DNA of 64,000 nucleotides, from the NCBI GenBank assembly GCA_902805475.1, contig CADCSX010000026.1, positions 93,608 to 157,607 on the forward strand. Reading direction: 5' to 3'. The DNA comes from Entonaema liquescens (taxonomy: Eukaryota; Ascomycota; Sordariomycetes; Xylariales; Xylariaceae). Positions within the stretch are counted from its first letter, which is position 1. The number at the start of each line of letters is the position of its first letter. Positions 23,229 through 34,966 of the stretch are shown here, in pieces. Below the pieces are notes generated by a model. That model ran no database searches. It was not told where the DNA came from and worked only from the letters and a program-made list of their open reading frames with translations. The position numbers and the translations under genes were made by a program.

Positions 23229-24328
23229 TCAGTCCATAGCATCCATCTCCCCAGCACTCTTCGCCTCGTGCTCCTCGACCAACAATCCAATTAGACAACT
23301 CGATAGCATCGTCTCATAATTAACCCAGGGATGAATCTCCCCGAACAGCTTGGTCCCATCGCGCCCTGCACACCGTAATAACTCGGGCTCACCGCCCGGG
23401 TGGAACGGTAGATAAGGAGTGATGTTATACACGCGGCCACCTAGAGCAGTCCAGGCGTCTTTGCCTTTGCGCCCCGTCTGTCGCCGCAACATGCTCGGGG
23501 TCACGCGCAGGTACGGCGCTCCCAGGCCCAGGTTACGCAGATCAGCAGACGGGTTGTTGGATAGGCGCGCCCAGTCTAGCGGACTGCGGCCGGGTTCGAG
23601 GGTTACTTTGCGCGAGGGCTTGGCAGGCTTGGAGGAGTGCGTAGGGGGTGGCGCGAGAGTAGACGTGCCGGGTTGTCGGTCATATTGGTGCCGGTTAGGC
23701 ACAGGGCCGCGGGGAGGCACACCTAGGAGCGAGGGCCCGCTGCTACCGTTGTTGATGCTGTTCAGAGTTGGGGGACGAGGAGGGGCGCCATGGAGGGCTT
23801 TGGTGGTGTCGCCAGAGAAGATGTTAACGGCTCGGGAGGAGGCGAGGGCGCCGAGAATGTTGGGAGGGCAGAAGGCGACGTGTTGGCTTCGACGGTGCGG
23901 GCGATGGCTGCTGCTGAGGCGGGAGGATCGGGAGAGAGTGAGAAGGAGGGTATGCTGTCGCCGTTGAGTTGAACTGATGTTGTAGCTTTAGGAGTCGTTT
24001 GCGGCGAGGGCGAAGAGTCGCCTTCCTTTGTTTGTTGCGTTACAAGCTTCGGAGGGGGTGGTATGGCTGCCCTGTCAACAGCAGCACTAGATCTTTGAAT
24101 CGTCGCGGTTGCCGACATATCGCGACCAGTCGTCGCAGCAGTTGTCTGATCTACATCTTCCTTATGTTCCACCGTGATATCCGCTGGAGAAGGACGACGC
24201 GTCGTTGGCGGTTGTTGTATTCGAGGGTCACCGCGCCATATCGATAGAAGGGTTTGGACGAAAGGCGGCCTCCAGATAGCAGCGTATACCACAGATACCA
24301 AAACGAGCGACAGGCCTAAAAGCGCCAT
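23229..24328 (-). CDS. Membrane-anchored cytochrome b5-like protein, IRC21-like (frame broken once)
   Basis: Two reading frames that must be one protein of about 366 residues. The first (from ATG 24328) has an N-terminal membrane anchor (LLGLSLVLVSVVYAAIW) followed by a long Pro/Ser/Thr-rich linker. The second carries the cytochrome b5 haem domain: ARLSNNPSADLRNLG, VTPSMLRRQTGRKGKDAWTALGGRVYNITPYLPFHPGG, then LFGEIHPWVNYETML, with both haem histidines (HPGG and EIHPW). The joining region RPPTLNSINN lies in the second frame just past the end of the first. One missing base in the G run 23770-23774 or 23782-23785 (plus strand) restores it. The domain resembles Irc21 of yeast. Its electron partner is unknown. 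Confidence 0.8.
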
Positions 24329-25631
24329 CGCCGCGATATGCTGACGATGTGCCGGATGACGTACCTAACCACTCCTTTCACTTCCCTTTTTTTCCCTGGT
24401 TGCTTCAATGACCTATTACCTAGGCTGGGGATGTTATTACCTAGGATGGACTCACCAGCAAATCAGGTGTTTGGTGAATTTTTCTTTATTCCTAGCCTTG
24501 CCGGCGCTAAAAATATCTAGTTTCCGATAATCGAAAGTTTTGTTGGTTAATGTCGTGCAGACGGTACCGGCCGCCAGCTCAGCCGATCTCGCGCTTGGTA
24601 GAAAGAGAGAGGGGAAAAGAAGGCTGGGTGGTGCAATTGAATACACCGCCTTGAGAGCCTTGATCCTAGTTTAAGGCTTGACCCCACTGGAGTCAGCAGG
24701 GTATAGCGCTGTCAAAGTTAGTGCATTTTCTATGTTGAAGTACCTAATTAAGTAGACAGTTAGGCAGTTAGGCAGTAATATGCCAAACATTAGCGCATCC
24801 AATGTACCTATGCAAGTCTAGTATTATAATACGTACAGGTATATGTGAAAGTTTATATACATTGCTCCTCTCTTATGCATATGCCGTACATTAACTAACT
24901 ACTTACATAACTATCTAATGTATGTTTGCGTATCCCGTAACTTAATACGCTCGTAATATTCCCCTAAACTGCGGGGAGGCACGGGGGACATTTGCATATC
25001 AGCACAACTTATGCGAACGCATGAATAAATAACCTCACAAGAGGAAAAGGAGAGCGGATCTATTAAAATGTGTCAGACACGAGGACGTGCCCAGACAAGA
25101 GACCAGACGTATGTTTTGGGACGTCATCCTTTTATTGTGGGCAGCGAAATTGTTGATCCAGTCAAATTCGACAGAAGCATTCCAGACGATTTCTTTTCTA
25201 CGCACCTCCTTGCCTTTTTTTTTTCTTTTTTCTTTCCTCTCTCCTAATATTTCCCATAATTGTTTGGTTATACCGTTTTCATAACAGACAGTCACATGCT
25301 ATAGAGGTACATGCAAGTATCAAATATCGTTCCACAAGCGCACTCCAATTAGTATCAGTCTACCGCCAATAGCAAGGAGTCTAAACAGGTTCGGTAGCCT
25401 ACAGTCCGTTGGAAGGTAGGGCTTGTCAACCGTACTACCATACCTAACATACTACAGACAGTACAAGATACAAGATACAAGAGATTTTGTGGGGACCCGA
25501 ACCGCGCAGTTCAGGCCATCATAAGCAATTGCGACCTTCAGGGAGAGAGAGGGAAGGAGGGAAAGAAAAAAAAAACATGGGTTCGACCTACCTAAATTGC
25601 CTTTTGACTTAGGTAATTAAGACTTTTAACG
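24329..25631. promoter_or_regulatory. Divergent promoter region, no gene
   Basis: 1.3 kb between the cytochrome b5-like gene and the coiled-coil protein gene. It contains two TTACCTAGG half-palindromes near 24416-24444, AT-rich sequence near 24720-24960 and a purine run at 25545-25576 just before the next start. No gene seen. Confidence 0.45.
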
Positions 25632-27989
25632 ATGCACAACACGACTTTCATCCCTCATACATCTTCGACTCAACCACCTTCTTCCTCCACCAAACCTCGC
25701 GCCTCGGATTCGAATTACCACTCGATAACAAAGACCGGGTTGAAACGACCACCATCCTCAGAATCCCTGGTATCAATTGGACGTAAGCCCCCTAGAACGA
25801 TTGGGAGCACAGGCACCAGTACACGGACAGGGACGAGAACAATAATATCCACCTCCACCGCCGCCACTACCATTGCCAAGACCTCCATAACAACAACCGC
25901 CTCAGCATCCGCGTCCTCGTCTTCCAGAGGCCCTCTCAGGAGACGGAACCAAAATGCAGCGCCTGCTACAATTCCCTTGCTAAAGGAGCCAGGAACAGGA
26001 AATATGCCCTTCGACACAACCTCACCTCCTCTTGCCAGCCCGAATCCAAACTCGAGCCGACCGCAAATGCCTTCACTTAGTGCCTCCGCCGCAAGGGTTG
26101 TAAATAGGAATCACCCCCTAACCCCTAAAATCGCATCTAAGACAGGCACCCAATCTCCCGGTCTACCCGCCGCAGTAACCCCAGCAAGTCGGCGTCAGCA
26201 TCTGCCCAGCGCAATCAATACCAGCCGAGAAGCACCGTCCAATCGTTCAAGTTACTTCGAGGACTCTTCGTCTTTCCCATCGCACCTTAGCACCAATGTT
26301 ACACCTCGCTCTGGCTCGAGGCAAACTCGTGTCGAGAGTGCTGGTAATACACCCAATGGTACACCCAATCCAGAAAAGTCAGATGCTTGGGAGAACAGGT
26401 CCAGCTTCGGACTACCGAGCCCGAGGATGGAAGGGGATGTCATGAGAAGGTCAGGAGCCTCTTTTGGCTCCGTATCTCCCGATACAGCAAGTCATAGAAG
26501 ACAAGAAGTTGCTCATAATATCGAGTCCAAGTTCTTTCATGCAAGCGATGCGAAACCTCCTCGCCCATTGTCTACTTCTAAGCCGCTCCAAGCGAAGGGT
26601 CCGACTATTTTCTATGCCAATGGAAACACGGTAGAGAATAAGTCTTCTCACCCAACACCATTCGCACCAGTGCTTGGCCATTCACAGGATAGTCTTTCCA
26701 GCAAATTTATGTACGCCAACGGGGCTCCAGAGATGCGGTCTAGTCCCACACCTCCCGTATCTCGTAGCTCAGGTTCAACAGTGTCGACAACTCCTAGACC
26801 ACCCTCCAGCCGCCCGGCAACAAATCCACCGGCCAGCAACCATACTCAAGCGCAGAGGCCTACTTCCCCGGCAAGGTTTCCCTCGCAAGGTTCACAAGCT
26901 TCGTCTAAGACCGTCAACATCCCATCATCAGGGCGTCCACAAGCGGTATCCGCCCCTCAGTTAGCACCATCTCCAGGACTTCGCCGTTCTAGCACTGGTC
27001 CATCAAGAGCCGGTGGTCATTCTCGTGCAGGAAGCTTAATCAAAGTAGACCATAGTTCCAATACTCCAAAGCAACCGAGCTCTCGTGTGTCGCCCGAAAC
27101 CTCTCCTCCTATGACCGTGCCCCCTACGCCGGCCCCTTTGACACTGGCTTCCATAATTCAAGCAGCTGAAGACTTTGCTGAGAACGAAGAATGCGCCTCC
27201 CCAGAAGAAGCTCCGTCGGGCCTGCAAAGTCCCACCAATCCGGCTAATCCCACGGAACCGGTAAACGAATCCGTTGCGAACGCAAGACGTGAACGTAAAG
27301 TTCAAGATTTACAAATCACAAACGCGTCTCTAGAAGCTATCAACCGCACTCTTGAGCGCCGGCTACGTAAACAAACTTCAGAGCTGCGAAGGTATCAACG
27401 CTTGTCCCGCTCAGGTCGACTTTCTACTGCGTCAACCGCAGTTTCTAGTGAAGCAGCATTAGAAGGTATCCCAGAGCAGGGACTAGGGGCAATAGACCTT
27501 TCCGATCTTGATGAGAAGTCTGATGCGGGAGAGGAAGCGGAAGAGAAAGAAATGGAAGAGGAGTTATCCGACAGCGATTCGGTGAACGAATCCCTTAGCC
27601 CAAGTCTGGTTGCAGAACATGACGCAAAGCACCGAAAACGAGACGAGGAACGATTGCAACTTGACTTATCAAAGCATCAACAATTGCTTGTCGATTCTCA
27701 GAAAATCAACCAGAGTATAAGAAGGTGTCTTGATTGGACCGAGGTACTTATCAACGAAGGAAAGAAGGCACTCGAGTATCGTGTTCCCATTGTCGGTGTA
27801 GAATTAGGTGGACGAGTATTAGCTCCAGACGAAGAGGAGGATCGTCCTTCAACTGCGAATAGTATATCGGATAATACGATTGAATTCGATGAAAAATTCC
27901 TTGACGACCCCATCAGTTTGGCCAGCTGGGGCGGTTCTGAGCGACAGGATAGGGATAGCGGAATAGAACTCCAAGTCGACGGAGTATAA
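25632..27989 (+). CDS. Ser/Pro-rich coiled-coil protein, uncharacterised
   Basis: Single-exon gene of 785 residues. The first 540 residues are low complexity, rich in Ser, Pro, Thr and Asn, with many S/T-P sites, and are probably disordered and phosphorylated. A short conserved core follows near residues 548-605: NARRERKVQDLQITNASLEAIN, then RTLERRLRKQTSELRRYQRLSRSGRLS, which forms a coiled coil. An acidic run (EEAEEKEMEEELSDSDS) follows, then a second helical part near 675-730 (LDLSKHQQLLVDSQKINQSIRRCLDWTEVLINEGKKALEYRV). The core is recalled as conserved in ascomycete hypothetical proteins, so the gene is real; the role (scaffold or cell-cycle substrate) would be a guess. Confidence 0.78.
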   Translation: MHNTTFIPHTSSTQPPSSSTKPRASDSNYHSITKTGLKRPPSSESLVSIGRKPPRTIGSTGTSTRTGTRTIISTSTAATTIAKTSITTTASASASSSSRGPLRRRNQNAAPATIPLLKEPGTGNMPFDTTSPPLASPNPNSSRPQMPSLSASAARVVNRNHPLTPKIASKTGTQSPGLPAAVTPASRRQHLPSAINTSREAPSNRSSYFEDSSSFPSHLSTNVTPRSGSRQTRVESAGNTPNGTPNPEKSDAWENRSSFGLPSPRMEGDVMRRSGASFGSVSPDTASHRRQEVAHNIESKFFHASDAKPPRPLSTSKPLQAKGPTIFYANGNTVENKSSHPTPFAPVLGHSQDSLSSKFMYANGAPEMRSSPTPPVSRSSGSTVSTTPRPPSSRPATNPPASNHTQAQRPTSPARFPSQGSQASSKTVNIPSSGRPQAVSAPQLAPSPGLRRSSTGPSRAGGHSRAGSLIKVDHSSNTPKQPSSRVSPETSPPMTVPPTPAPLTLASIIQAAEDFAENEECASPEEAPSGLQSPTNPANPTEPVNESVANARRERKVQDLQITNASLEAINRTLERRLRKQTSELRRYQRLSRSGRLSTASTAVSSEAALEGIPEQGLGAIDLSDLDEKSDAGEEAEEKEMEEELSDSDSVNESLSPSLVAEHDAKHRKRDEERLQLDLSKHQQLLVDSQKINQSIRRCLDWTEVLINEGKKALEYRVPIVGVELGGRVLAPDEEEDRPSTANSISDNTIEFDEKFLDDPISLASWGGSERQDRDSGIELQVDGV

Positions 27990-28900
27990 AAGTTGGAAAT
28001 TATCCCTCCAGCTGCAACATATCAGTATTGGTACGAGATTCCTTCTATTTTGGATACGATTCATCACAGCATGTAACCCAACCAACTGCGCCGCTTCCGG
28101 GTTACTTTTCCTTTTCGTACCGGGCGACTTATATTCAATTGTCTTTCAGCCTTTTTTATCGTTTTATTTTTATATTCTCTGCTGTACCACCAATGGATAC
28201 CCCCCACATACGATGACGGACAGGCGTTGAGTCGATAGACCCTCTCCCCACCACTTGACAGATCTCTGTTTTTTTTTTCTTATTCGACTCTTAATGATAC
28301 CCCAAAGCATAATGAATAAAGTAGCCAGCACTTACTTACACAAACCCAAAATAGATGGGGGTCACAACAAAACACCTATAGGAGGTGGACGCAAGTTCTA
28401 TTAGGAGCCTTACTCGGAGATGTACATTCGCAGACGTCAACTCTACCGAGAAATTTCTTTTCGCCTCCCGGTTGTGTGCTAGGCTACCTATATGCTCCGA
28501 TGGAGCAAAGTTGGCGGGTTGATAGCAACAATTGAATAGTTTAGCACCAGGAACTCTAGCAGATATTACCCTGATTAGGATTATCATGATTGGGATTACC
28601 TAGTTCAGGGAAGAGCATTGCGCTCTGTTGGAGTCTATTGGAGTGATGTTTGCAATTACAATTTTACTATAACGTCCAGAGATTCCCAATGTCAGTTCTG
28701 CAAGGCGAGATCTGACAAAGTTGGCTGACTACCTAGTCATACGTAGTAAAACCCCCCGGTAGGAACACTTTTATACTTACACTTGGTTGCTTCTAAAAAG
28801 GGGGTTAGGCGGCTAAAGAATTAATCACATAGGTTAGGTATTCGACTTTATAGACCGCCGTTATTCAAACCCTAGCTACTACTGTCTTTCGTGATCTATA
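27990..28900. other. Intergenic, no gene seen
   Basis: Downstream DNA of the coiled-coil protein gene. It has short T-rich runs (28149-28170, 28270-28280) but no credible frame. Confidence 0.45.
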
Positions 28901-29059
28901 CTAAGTTGTCCATCCACAAGCATACCCCGTAGTTTCTGCTGTTGTTGGATAACCGTTTTTATTACCGTCTCCCTGAAGACTCTTTTGACAGGCACCATGG
29001 TCGAAGCCGTTCTCCGGAATTTGTTCAGATGCGTATCTCTGTGCTACTGTATAGGCCAT
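28901..29059 (-). CDS. Possible small peptide, weak
   Basis: A frame of 52 residues from ATG 29059 with a compact, protein-like composition (AYTVAQRYASEQIPENG, GYPTTAETTGYACGW) and two cysteines 37 residues apart. The frame is open further upstream, to about 29140, but has no ATG there. It could be the last exon of a small secreted protein, a degraded copy, or chance. No family recognised and no neighbour to support it. Confidence 0.22.
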   Translation of the reverse strand: MAYTVAQRYASEQIPENGFDHGACQKSLQGDGNKNGYPTTAETTGYACGWTT

Positions 29060-29850
29060 GGTGTTGTCTGCCTGATAGGTAGCAGTTTTGCTATTAGACA
29101 AGTCTAGATAAGTAAGTAATCTTCCATTTTCATTGCCCACTCAATGAGCTGTAGTTGCCTATATATATTAAGACTAAAGGCCGTGATTAAGAGTTCTTAT
29201 AATTCTCCATGGATATGACTAGGTCGAAAGGTAGTTCTCGAATATGCAAAGTTCTTAATTGGTAATTGTTCCCCCCATACCCTGACAATTCTATCCAAGC
29301 GCCGAGTGATCATCGACAACACTATAGAAAAATGATAATGATAATAGTCATAACCGAGTTACATGGTAAATGTCTTTACAGACCAGGGATGCTTCTTCAG
29401 CAGCAATATCACCACAACATTAGAATCCATTCACATTCACATAAAATGATCTGAAGATAGGTAGAGTGGATTATATCTCCCTTGACAGAGACGCATGCAT
29501 TCGTAATATTAAGGGGAGCCTTTTCTTTCCCATCCTGGCCAAAGACTCCCTGAAACCAGTCTATGAATCGTAAGAGCTATGATATCTTCCCTCTCCTTTT
29601 CGGATCTACTCATCCGTCCCATCGTTAAAAATTCTAAGCTGCTAAAAGAGCTCGAGTTTCTCGCATTTTCTACCCGCCGATGTCTCTTATTCAACTTTGA
29701 TGCCAATCAGATAAGTCGGCTCCGTCAACGCACACTAATCTCAGCTTCTACTTCAAGGCCATGCAGTAAGAATTAATTTTGAATGTATCGTGGTCGCTTC
29801 TAGAAAAGTGAATTCCCCGAGAGCCTGCAGTCGTAACTGAGACGGGCCCA
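29060..29850. other. Intergenic, no gene seen
   Basis: Space before the DnaJ stop codon. Several short frames lack an ATG or any recognisable motif. Confidence 0.4.
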
Positions 29851-31478
29851 TTACGCCTTTTCTTTCTTACTGTCCTTATCTTTGTCTTTTCCCTTCTTCT
29901 TCGAATCCTTCTCCTTTTCCTTCTTGATGGCAGCTTCGGCGACTAGCTGTTCGAATGCCATATACTCGCCTTCCTCTTCTGTTCTCTGGGCCTGTGAAAC
30001 TGTTAGTGGGTTATATAAACTAAATACATGGTAATACGATATAACATCGCAGAGAAATGACGGCGCTTACCTTCTGGAAAATATCTGCGATAACAACAAG
30101 CGCTTGTGCTCGCTCCAGGCGCTTATTGAGGGGTACTTTCTTGTCGTAGAGAACGCTGTCGCAGACTTCGCGCAGTACACTCTGAATCTCAAACTTACTG
30201 CCCCTCCATGCGGCCGTGAGGATCTTCCCTGTGACTCTGCGCTCGTACTCAACCTTCTTTTCGTCGGTCCAGTCTTCGCCACCAGCCTGCTCCATACGCG
30301 CCATTTCCTCCATGGTTTGCTGGGCGTCGATGGCCGACGATATAGTGTTCCAGGTGTCCTTGACAAGAGTTCCCTTGTCCTTCATACGGCTAAAAAAGCC
30401 ACCGATACCGAGGAACTTCTGCGACTTGAGGAGCGCAGTCGCTTTCGACATATACACAGCGCCGATGGCATGCAGGATATCGAGTCCGAAACTTTCCATC
30501 TTGAGATTTTCTACCTCGAGACGAATCTGGTCCTGGAAAGCCTTGGTGACGTCGGAGCCTTTGTCTGTTTCTGTCCAAACTGATATACGATCTATGAGCT
30601 TTTTGGCGAGCGTGTCGACACGCTCTTGGCGGATTCTGGCACGCTCCCTCTCGAATGCCGCAAGCTGGTCTCGTTGCTCTTTGGTCAACCCACCTTTCTT
30701 CGCCCCTTTCTTGCGCAACTCTTTCTCCTCTTCTGTTTGGCCCAGTAACTGTGTATCATCTGACGGACGGTCCATGAGCGCGGGTCGGATGGGTATCGCA
30801 TGTCTTGACGGTGTCGAAGTACCGGAAGCATTGGGGCTGGGCGAAGCGCCGCGCGGAGGGACCGGTGGTTTATCTGCGGAAGCATCGTGGGGTATTCCAG
30901 TAGCCGGTTTTTCAGGCTCATCCTCAACGATGGTAGGCTTCGGTAAATCAGTAGCACTCGTGGCACCGGTAGCGCTAGCAGTATCGGCAGAGGATATCTT
31001 TGCACTTTCGCGCATGGCTTCATCTATACCGGGATATTCGGCCTCATCTCCCTCCTCCTCGGCCATGGTGATATCCATAGTGGTGGTCAAGTCCTTCATA
31101 AGAGAAATTTCTCCAATCCAGTCGACGAAGGCATCGCCACCAAATATACTACTAAAGAACTCAGCCGGGTCAACAAAACCCTCACTGGGTTTGGCGCTGT
31201 CTTTTCCATATTTATCATATGCCTTCCTTAGATCAGGATCCGAGAGCACTTGATAGGCTTCGCCAATGGTCTGGAACTTTTCGTGGGCAGTGGGATCGTT
31301 TGGGTTCTTGTCTAGGCGGTGTCTGTTAGTATACGCGTATTAAAAGCAGTCAGCGGATGCGCGCACCTGGATGGTGGATAATAGCAAGTTTGCGATAGGC
31401 CTTCTTGATCTCGAGCTCGGTAGCCGTTGGCTGGACGCCGAGAGCGTCATAGTATGATGTATCTACTATCGCAACCAT
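29851..31478 (-). CDS. DnaJ protein with DnaJ-X domain, Caj1/Djp1 type
   Basis: Type C J-protein that stimulates Hsp70; the yeast relatives Caj1 and Djp1 act at membranes and in peroxisomal import. Exons 31478-31367, 31311-30071 and 29991-29851 (minus) encode 497 residues. The J domain starts SYYDALGVQPTATELEIKKAY, and the catalytic HPD is split by the first intron (HHP | D), then KNPNDPTAHEKFQTIGEAYQVL. A GF-like stretch and FVDPAEFFSSIFGGDAFVDWIG follow. After a long disordered Pro/Ser-rich linker comes the DnaJ-X domain (TKAFQDQIRLEVENLKMESFGLDIL to VLREVCDSVLYDKKVPLNKRLERAQAL). The last exon is a Lys/Glu/Asp tail. A 345-residue frame on the plus strand here is only the antisense of this gene. 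Confidence 0.93.
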
Positions 31479-32422
31479 GCTTTCTCTTCTAGCTAGTCCC
31501 GGATGCAGATATAAGTGTGAGGATCCGATCTAGGTTACTATAGTGCGTTGGGGGGAGGGGGGGAGTTTTTGTAATCGCTGAATGGCGCGAATCCTGAAGG
31601 GGAAGTTCTCGAGTCAGCAGTCGGGATTAACAAAGAGGAGGTGAATGGAAGAGTGGTGAGTGTGAGATGATTCGGATGCTTGACTTATTAATCCGTTAGG
31701 AGAAAAGTGTAAGGTTGTAGTAGGGTATCGAAATGAATAGGTGGAAGTTATTGTCTGGAGAGAGAAATAGAATAACTAAGGATATAGCTGATCACATACC
31801 TTTGGGTACCTAGGTAAGTACGAAGGAATACGAAATACGGGATACGGAATATGGAATATGGACCATGGACCATGGAACAATAGGTACCTTATAGCAAAAA
31901 AAAAGAAGAAAGAGAAAGAAAAGACCTACAATGTCTTGTACCTATGACGAAAGTTAGCCTATAAAATCTGTGGCACAGCGTCTTAGCGCCACAATTTCTG
32001 CGTAAGACGTCGCTGACATCTGATAGTGCTGGGTAGCACAAAGTTCTCTGTTTGTATAATAGGTACATCTATCCCATCCGCGTTTTTCATACTAAGGCGG
32101 GGTTAAATTTTGAATCCAATTCTGCCCCACCATCTCGACATACTACATTACATTACATTACATTACCTAAGTCACTTCCATATTATATAGGTACCCTAAG
32201 ATACTTAGTTATGCATGTCTAATACCTCAGAGTATGGGTATATATTCACTACCTAGGTAGGCGCTAGTCATCTAATAAGTTCCATCCCGTAGCGCCATTA
32301 GGTAGTTACACGATACTAAAATGTAGGACATACGGTGTGCCACATGCAACCAAATCAGCTCAAGTGGCTTGGTACCGTAAGGTAGTTTAATAAGAGGCCG
32401 CCTATGAAGCTCGTGCCCAAGC
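31479..32422. promoter_or_regulatory. DnaJ promoter region, no gene
   Basis: Upstream of the DnaJ gene and downstream of the epimerase/reductase gene. It holds a G run near 31550-31564, a degenerate TACGGAATATGGA/CCATGGA repeat near 31830-31875, two exact TACCTAGGTA palindromes (31807-31816 and 32250-32259) and a TTACA/CATTA pentamer repeat at about 32145-32166. No gene. Confidence 0.45.
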
Positions 32423-33387
32423 TTATTTAACCCCCGCAGCTTTCATCCTCTCAAAGCACTGTTTATAAGCCTCATGGACCTCGGGCACCGAGTAGTTATA
32501 CTCCCCTAGCTTCTTTTCTAGCTTCTCTGTATCCAACAAGCAATTACTACGACCCGCCTTGATCACCTTAGCCTGTTCTTCTACAGTGAAGTTCTTCCAC
32601 GTGAATCCTGGTCGAACTATATCTCTGAAGAGCGTCAATACTTCGTTATGACTAATAGCCCCTGGGTTGGTGAAATTGTAGACCCCCGTGTCGTTATGTT
32701 CCGCCAGCAATATAGATGCCGGCAGAAGGTCGGTCAGTATCGTGTTGCTGTTCGGAATGTCAACCACGCGCTCGTACTTGCTGATCTTGGTAACGAAGTT
32801 GCGCGGGTGTAGATCATCTGACACCGGCATACGCAAGCGGAGGACCAAGCAGTTTGAGTAATATTTTATTATCTGGGAGTCGTGTAAGCAAAACCGCCCT
32901 GAAACCGCAAGTCACTCGTTACATGGCAGCGTCGTCTCACCTCTTCCACATGGCCCTTAGTCTCAGAATAGAAGCTACCCGTGAAATTCGTCGGGTCCGT
33001 CTCCTTGAACCCGGGACCGCCGATTGGGTGGGTATCATCGTAGTGATAGATACAACCGGTAGCAAATACGGTGCAGTGTATGCCGGCAGCGAAGCAGCAA
33101 TCGGCCAGGTTCAATGTCCCGATAACATTGGAGCGAATCGTCTCCTCTTTATGATCTTCACACCAATCCACATTTGGACGACCGGTGCAGCCAGCGCAGT
33201 TTAGTACGTGTGTGGGCTTAATCGAGTCTAACTCCGCTTTGACGGCGGCGCGATCTTCCATACGAACGGTTGTTACGAAGACTTCCTTTCCCTGACTCTT
33301 GAGAAGTCTCTCGAGATGGCCTGCGATCCAACCCCTGCCGCCCCAGACAAGAAATCTGTTTTCTCTAGCTCCATGGGCGGTCGCCAT
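32423..33387 (-). CDS. UDP-4-keto-6-deoxyglucose 3,5-epimerase/4-reductase
   Basis: Extended SDR that turns UDP-4-keto-6-deoxyglucose into UDP-L-rhamnose with NADPH, like plant UER1/NRS-ER and the fungal homologues. Exons 33387-32941 and 32872-32423 (minus), with a 68-base intron in phase 0, encode 298 residues. The Rossmann motif is FLVWGGRGWIAGHL near residue 13. The catalytic Tyr/Lys pair is Y140-S-E-T-K144, and the Asn-Cys-Ala-Gly and Thr-Gly-Cys-Ile-Tyr segments fit the family. The C-terminal half has NFVTKISKYERVVDIPNS and VYNFTNPGAISHNEVL. The upstream dehydratase needed for rhamnose is not in this window. It is divergent from squalene synthase, with 1.6 kb between the starts. Confidence 0.88.
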
Positions 33388-34966
33388 GGTAGATATGCAG
33401 CTCTTGGGCGTAGAGGTTCTGGTTCGGTGTAGTCGCTATAAAAGACACGTAGACAGGGGGAGGAGAGTACCTTTGAATTAAAGGAGCGAGAATTCAGAAA
33501 GTCGCGGGGGTCCGGGATGATGAATTTTGAGAAAAGTAAAAAAAAAAAAAAGGCTATAAGATTTATCAATTATTAATCGTAACTTTTCTTGGTTTCGCAA
33601 GAATTGGAAGTTGCTTTGGATAATAGGTATTAAGTTATTAAGTTAATATAGGTATGACATATAGGAGGTACTGATTTTTAGGGGGCGTATCTACCCCTTC
33701 TAGCCATTGTGCAATTACTCTTTTCAGGAGTTTTTAGGAGGGGCAAAATTGGCTTGGTGATGTATGTCGGATCCGGTACGCGGGCGTGTGCGTCCAAACT
33801 TTCCGGCTGATCGGCAACCCTGGGAAAAGGCTCCATTCGGATGAAGACTAATAGTTATCAATGTTTTTGAATTGAATGCTTGCTTAATCAAGATGCGTTA
33901 CATCATTACATCAAATTCGAGTTATACCTCATGATACAGAAATTCGATTCTGGGATTCACATTCTCATAATATCAGCCTTATGCGCAGAAGTATATTACA
34001 GTAGTTAGTTACTGGAGCTCATCATTTATCATCCCCACATTCAACATCTATACAATAACTTGTAGATATTCGTTGGAGAATGCATACGAGCCACCGCTTC
34101 GTGTGGAGGCTTACCCCAATACCGAATAACGCAAAAGGGTAACGGTGTGTCACCCTGCTTACGAGCGTACCTGCATACGCTTATACCTATGCAACATAGA
34201 CATTTTTATCTTGCTTAGATATATCCGATATCAGTCAGCAACACGGTATTCCAAAGGATAACTTTAAAATGTTTCATCAGGTAGTTAACTAGCCCAAAGC
34301 ATTAGTTCGAATGTTGTCATTCTCACTTTCTACGTTGGTACGCATTGTATCTATTACACCTTATGCACGCACTACACACTGCACTACACGTAAACCACCC
34401 CGCAGTGGAGTTTACTTAGTAAGTGCCCTTTAAAACAAACTAGTCAACCCTTTTTTTTTTTTTTTTTTTTTTTCTTCCCTTCCAGCAAAGCTCAGCTAAA
34501 ACTAAACTTAGCGCCTCGCTTGGTCTTTATGGTCTGACAAATCCGTGCTCTGATTCGCTATTCCCTATTACTAGGGGTCCTTTAAATTGGATGTGGGGAC
34601 GGACTTTTCTGTTTCTTCCCGGCAACGTATTCGACATGGTGGCAGTCCCAAATCCCCAAATCGCGTAAACTTGATTTTTCTAGAAAAACACATACTCTTC
34701 TTTTAATACCAAAAACCCCGTTCCGCCCCGACCATCAGTATATCTAGCCCACTATCATAATCATAATTCCTTCTGCAATGTTGTCCTGAGCACCATTGCT
34801 TATCGTTTAATACCCATCCCTTCACTTCCATCTTGTCGTCGTTCTCGAGTTTTATACTCGGTCTGTTTACACCGGCATCGACTTCGACTTTGACTCCGAT
34901 TTTGACTTCGACTTCGATACCCTTACCCCTTAACTTTTCACATTCTATACACTCCCAACCACAAAA
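33388..34966. promoter_or_regulatory. Divergent promoter region, epimerase / ERG9
   Basis: 1.6 kb of AT-rich upstream DNA shared by the epimerase/reductase (minus) and squalene synthase (plus). It includes an 11-to-12-base A run near 33539-33551 and a 23-base T run at 34451-34473. TATCGTTTAA at 34801-34810 resembles a sterol response core, but the match is weak. No gene seen. Confidence 0.45.
34451..34473. repeat. Poly-T tract, 23 bases
   Basis: An uninterrupted run of 23 T between the two divergent promoters. Such dA:dT tracts often exclude nucleosomes in fungal promoters; here it lies 494 bases before the ERG9 start. Confidence 0.8.

Noticed and set aside
30216..31253. 345-residue plus-strand frame.
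   Set aside because: It is the exact antisense of the DnaJ-X gene, whose J and X domains are unmistakable.
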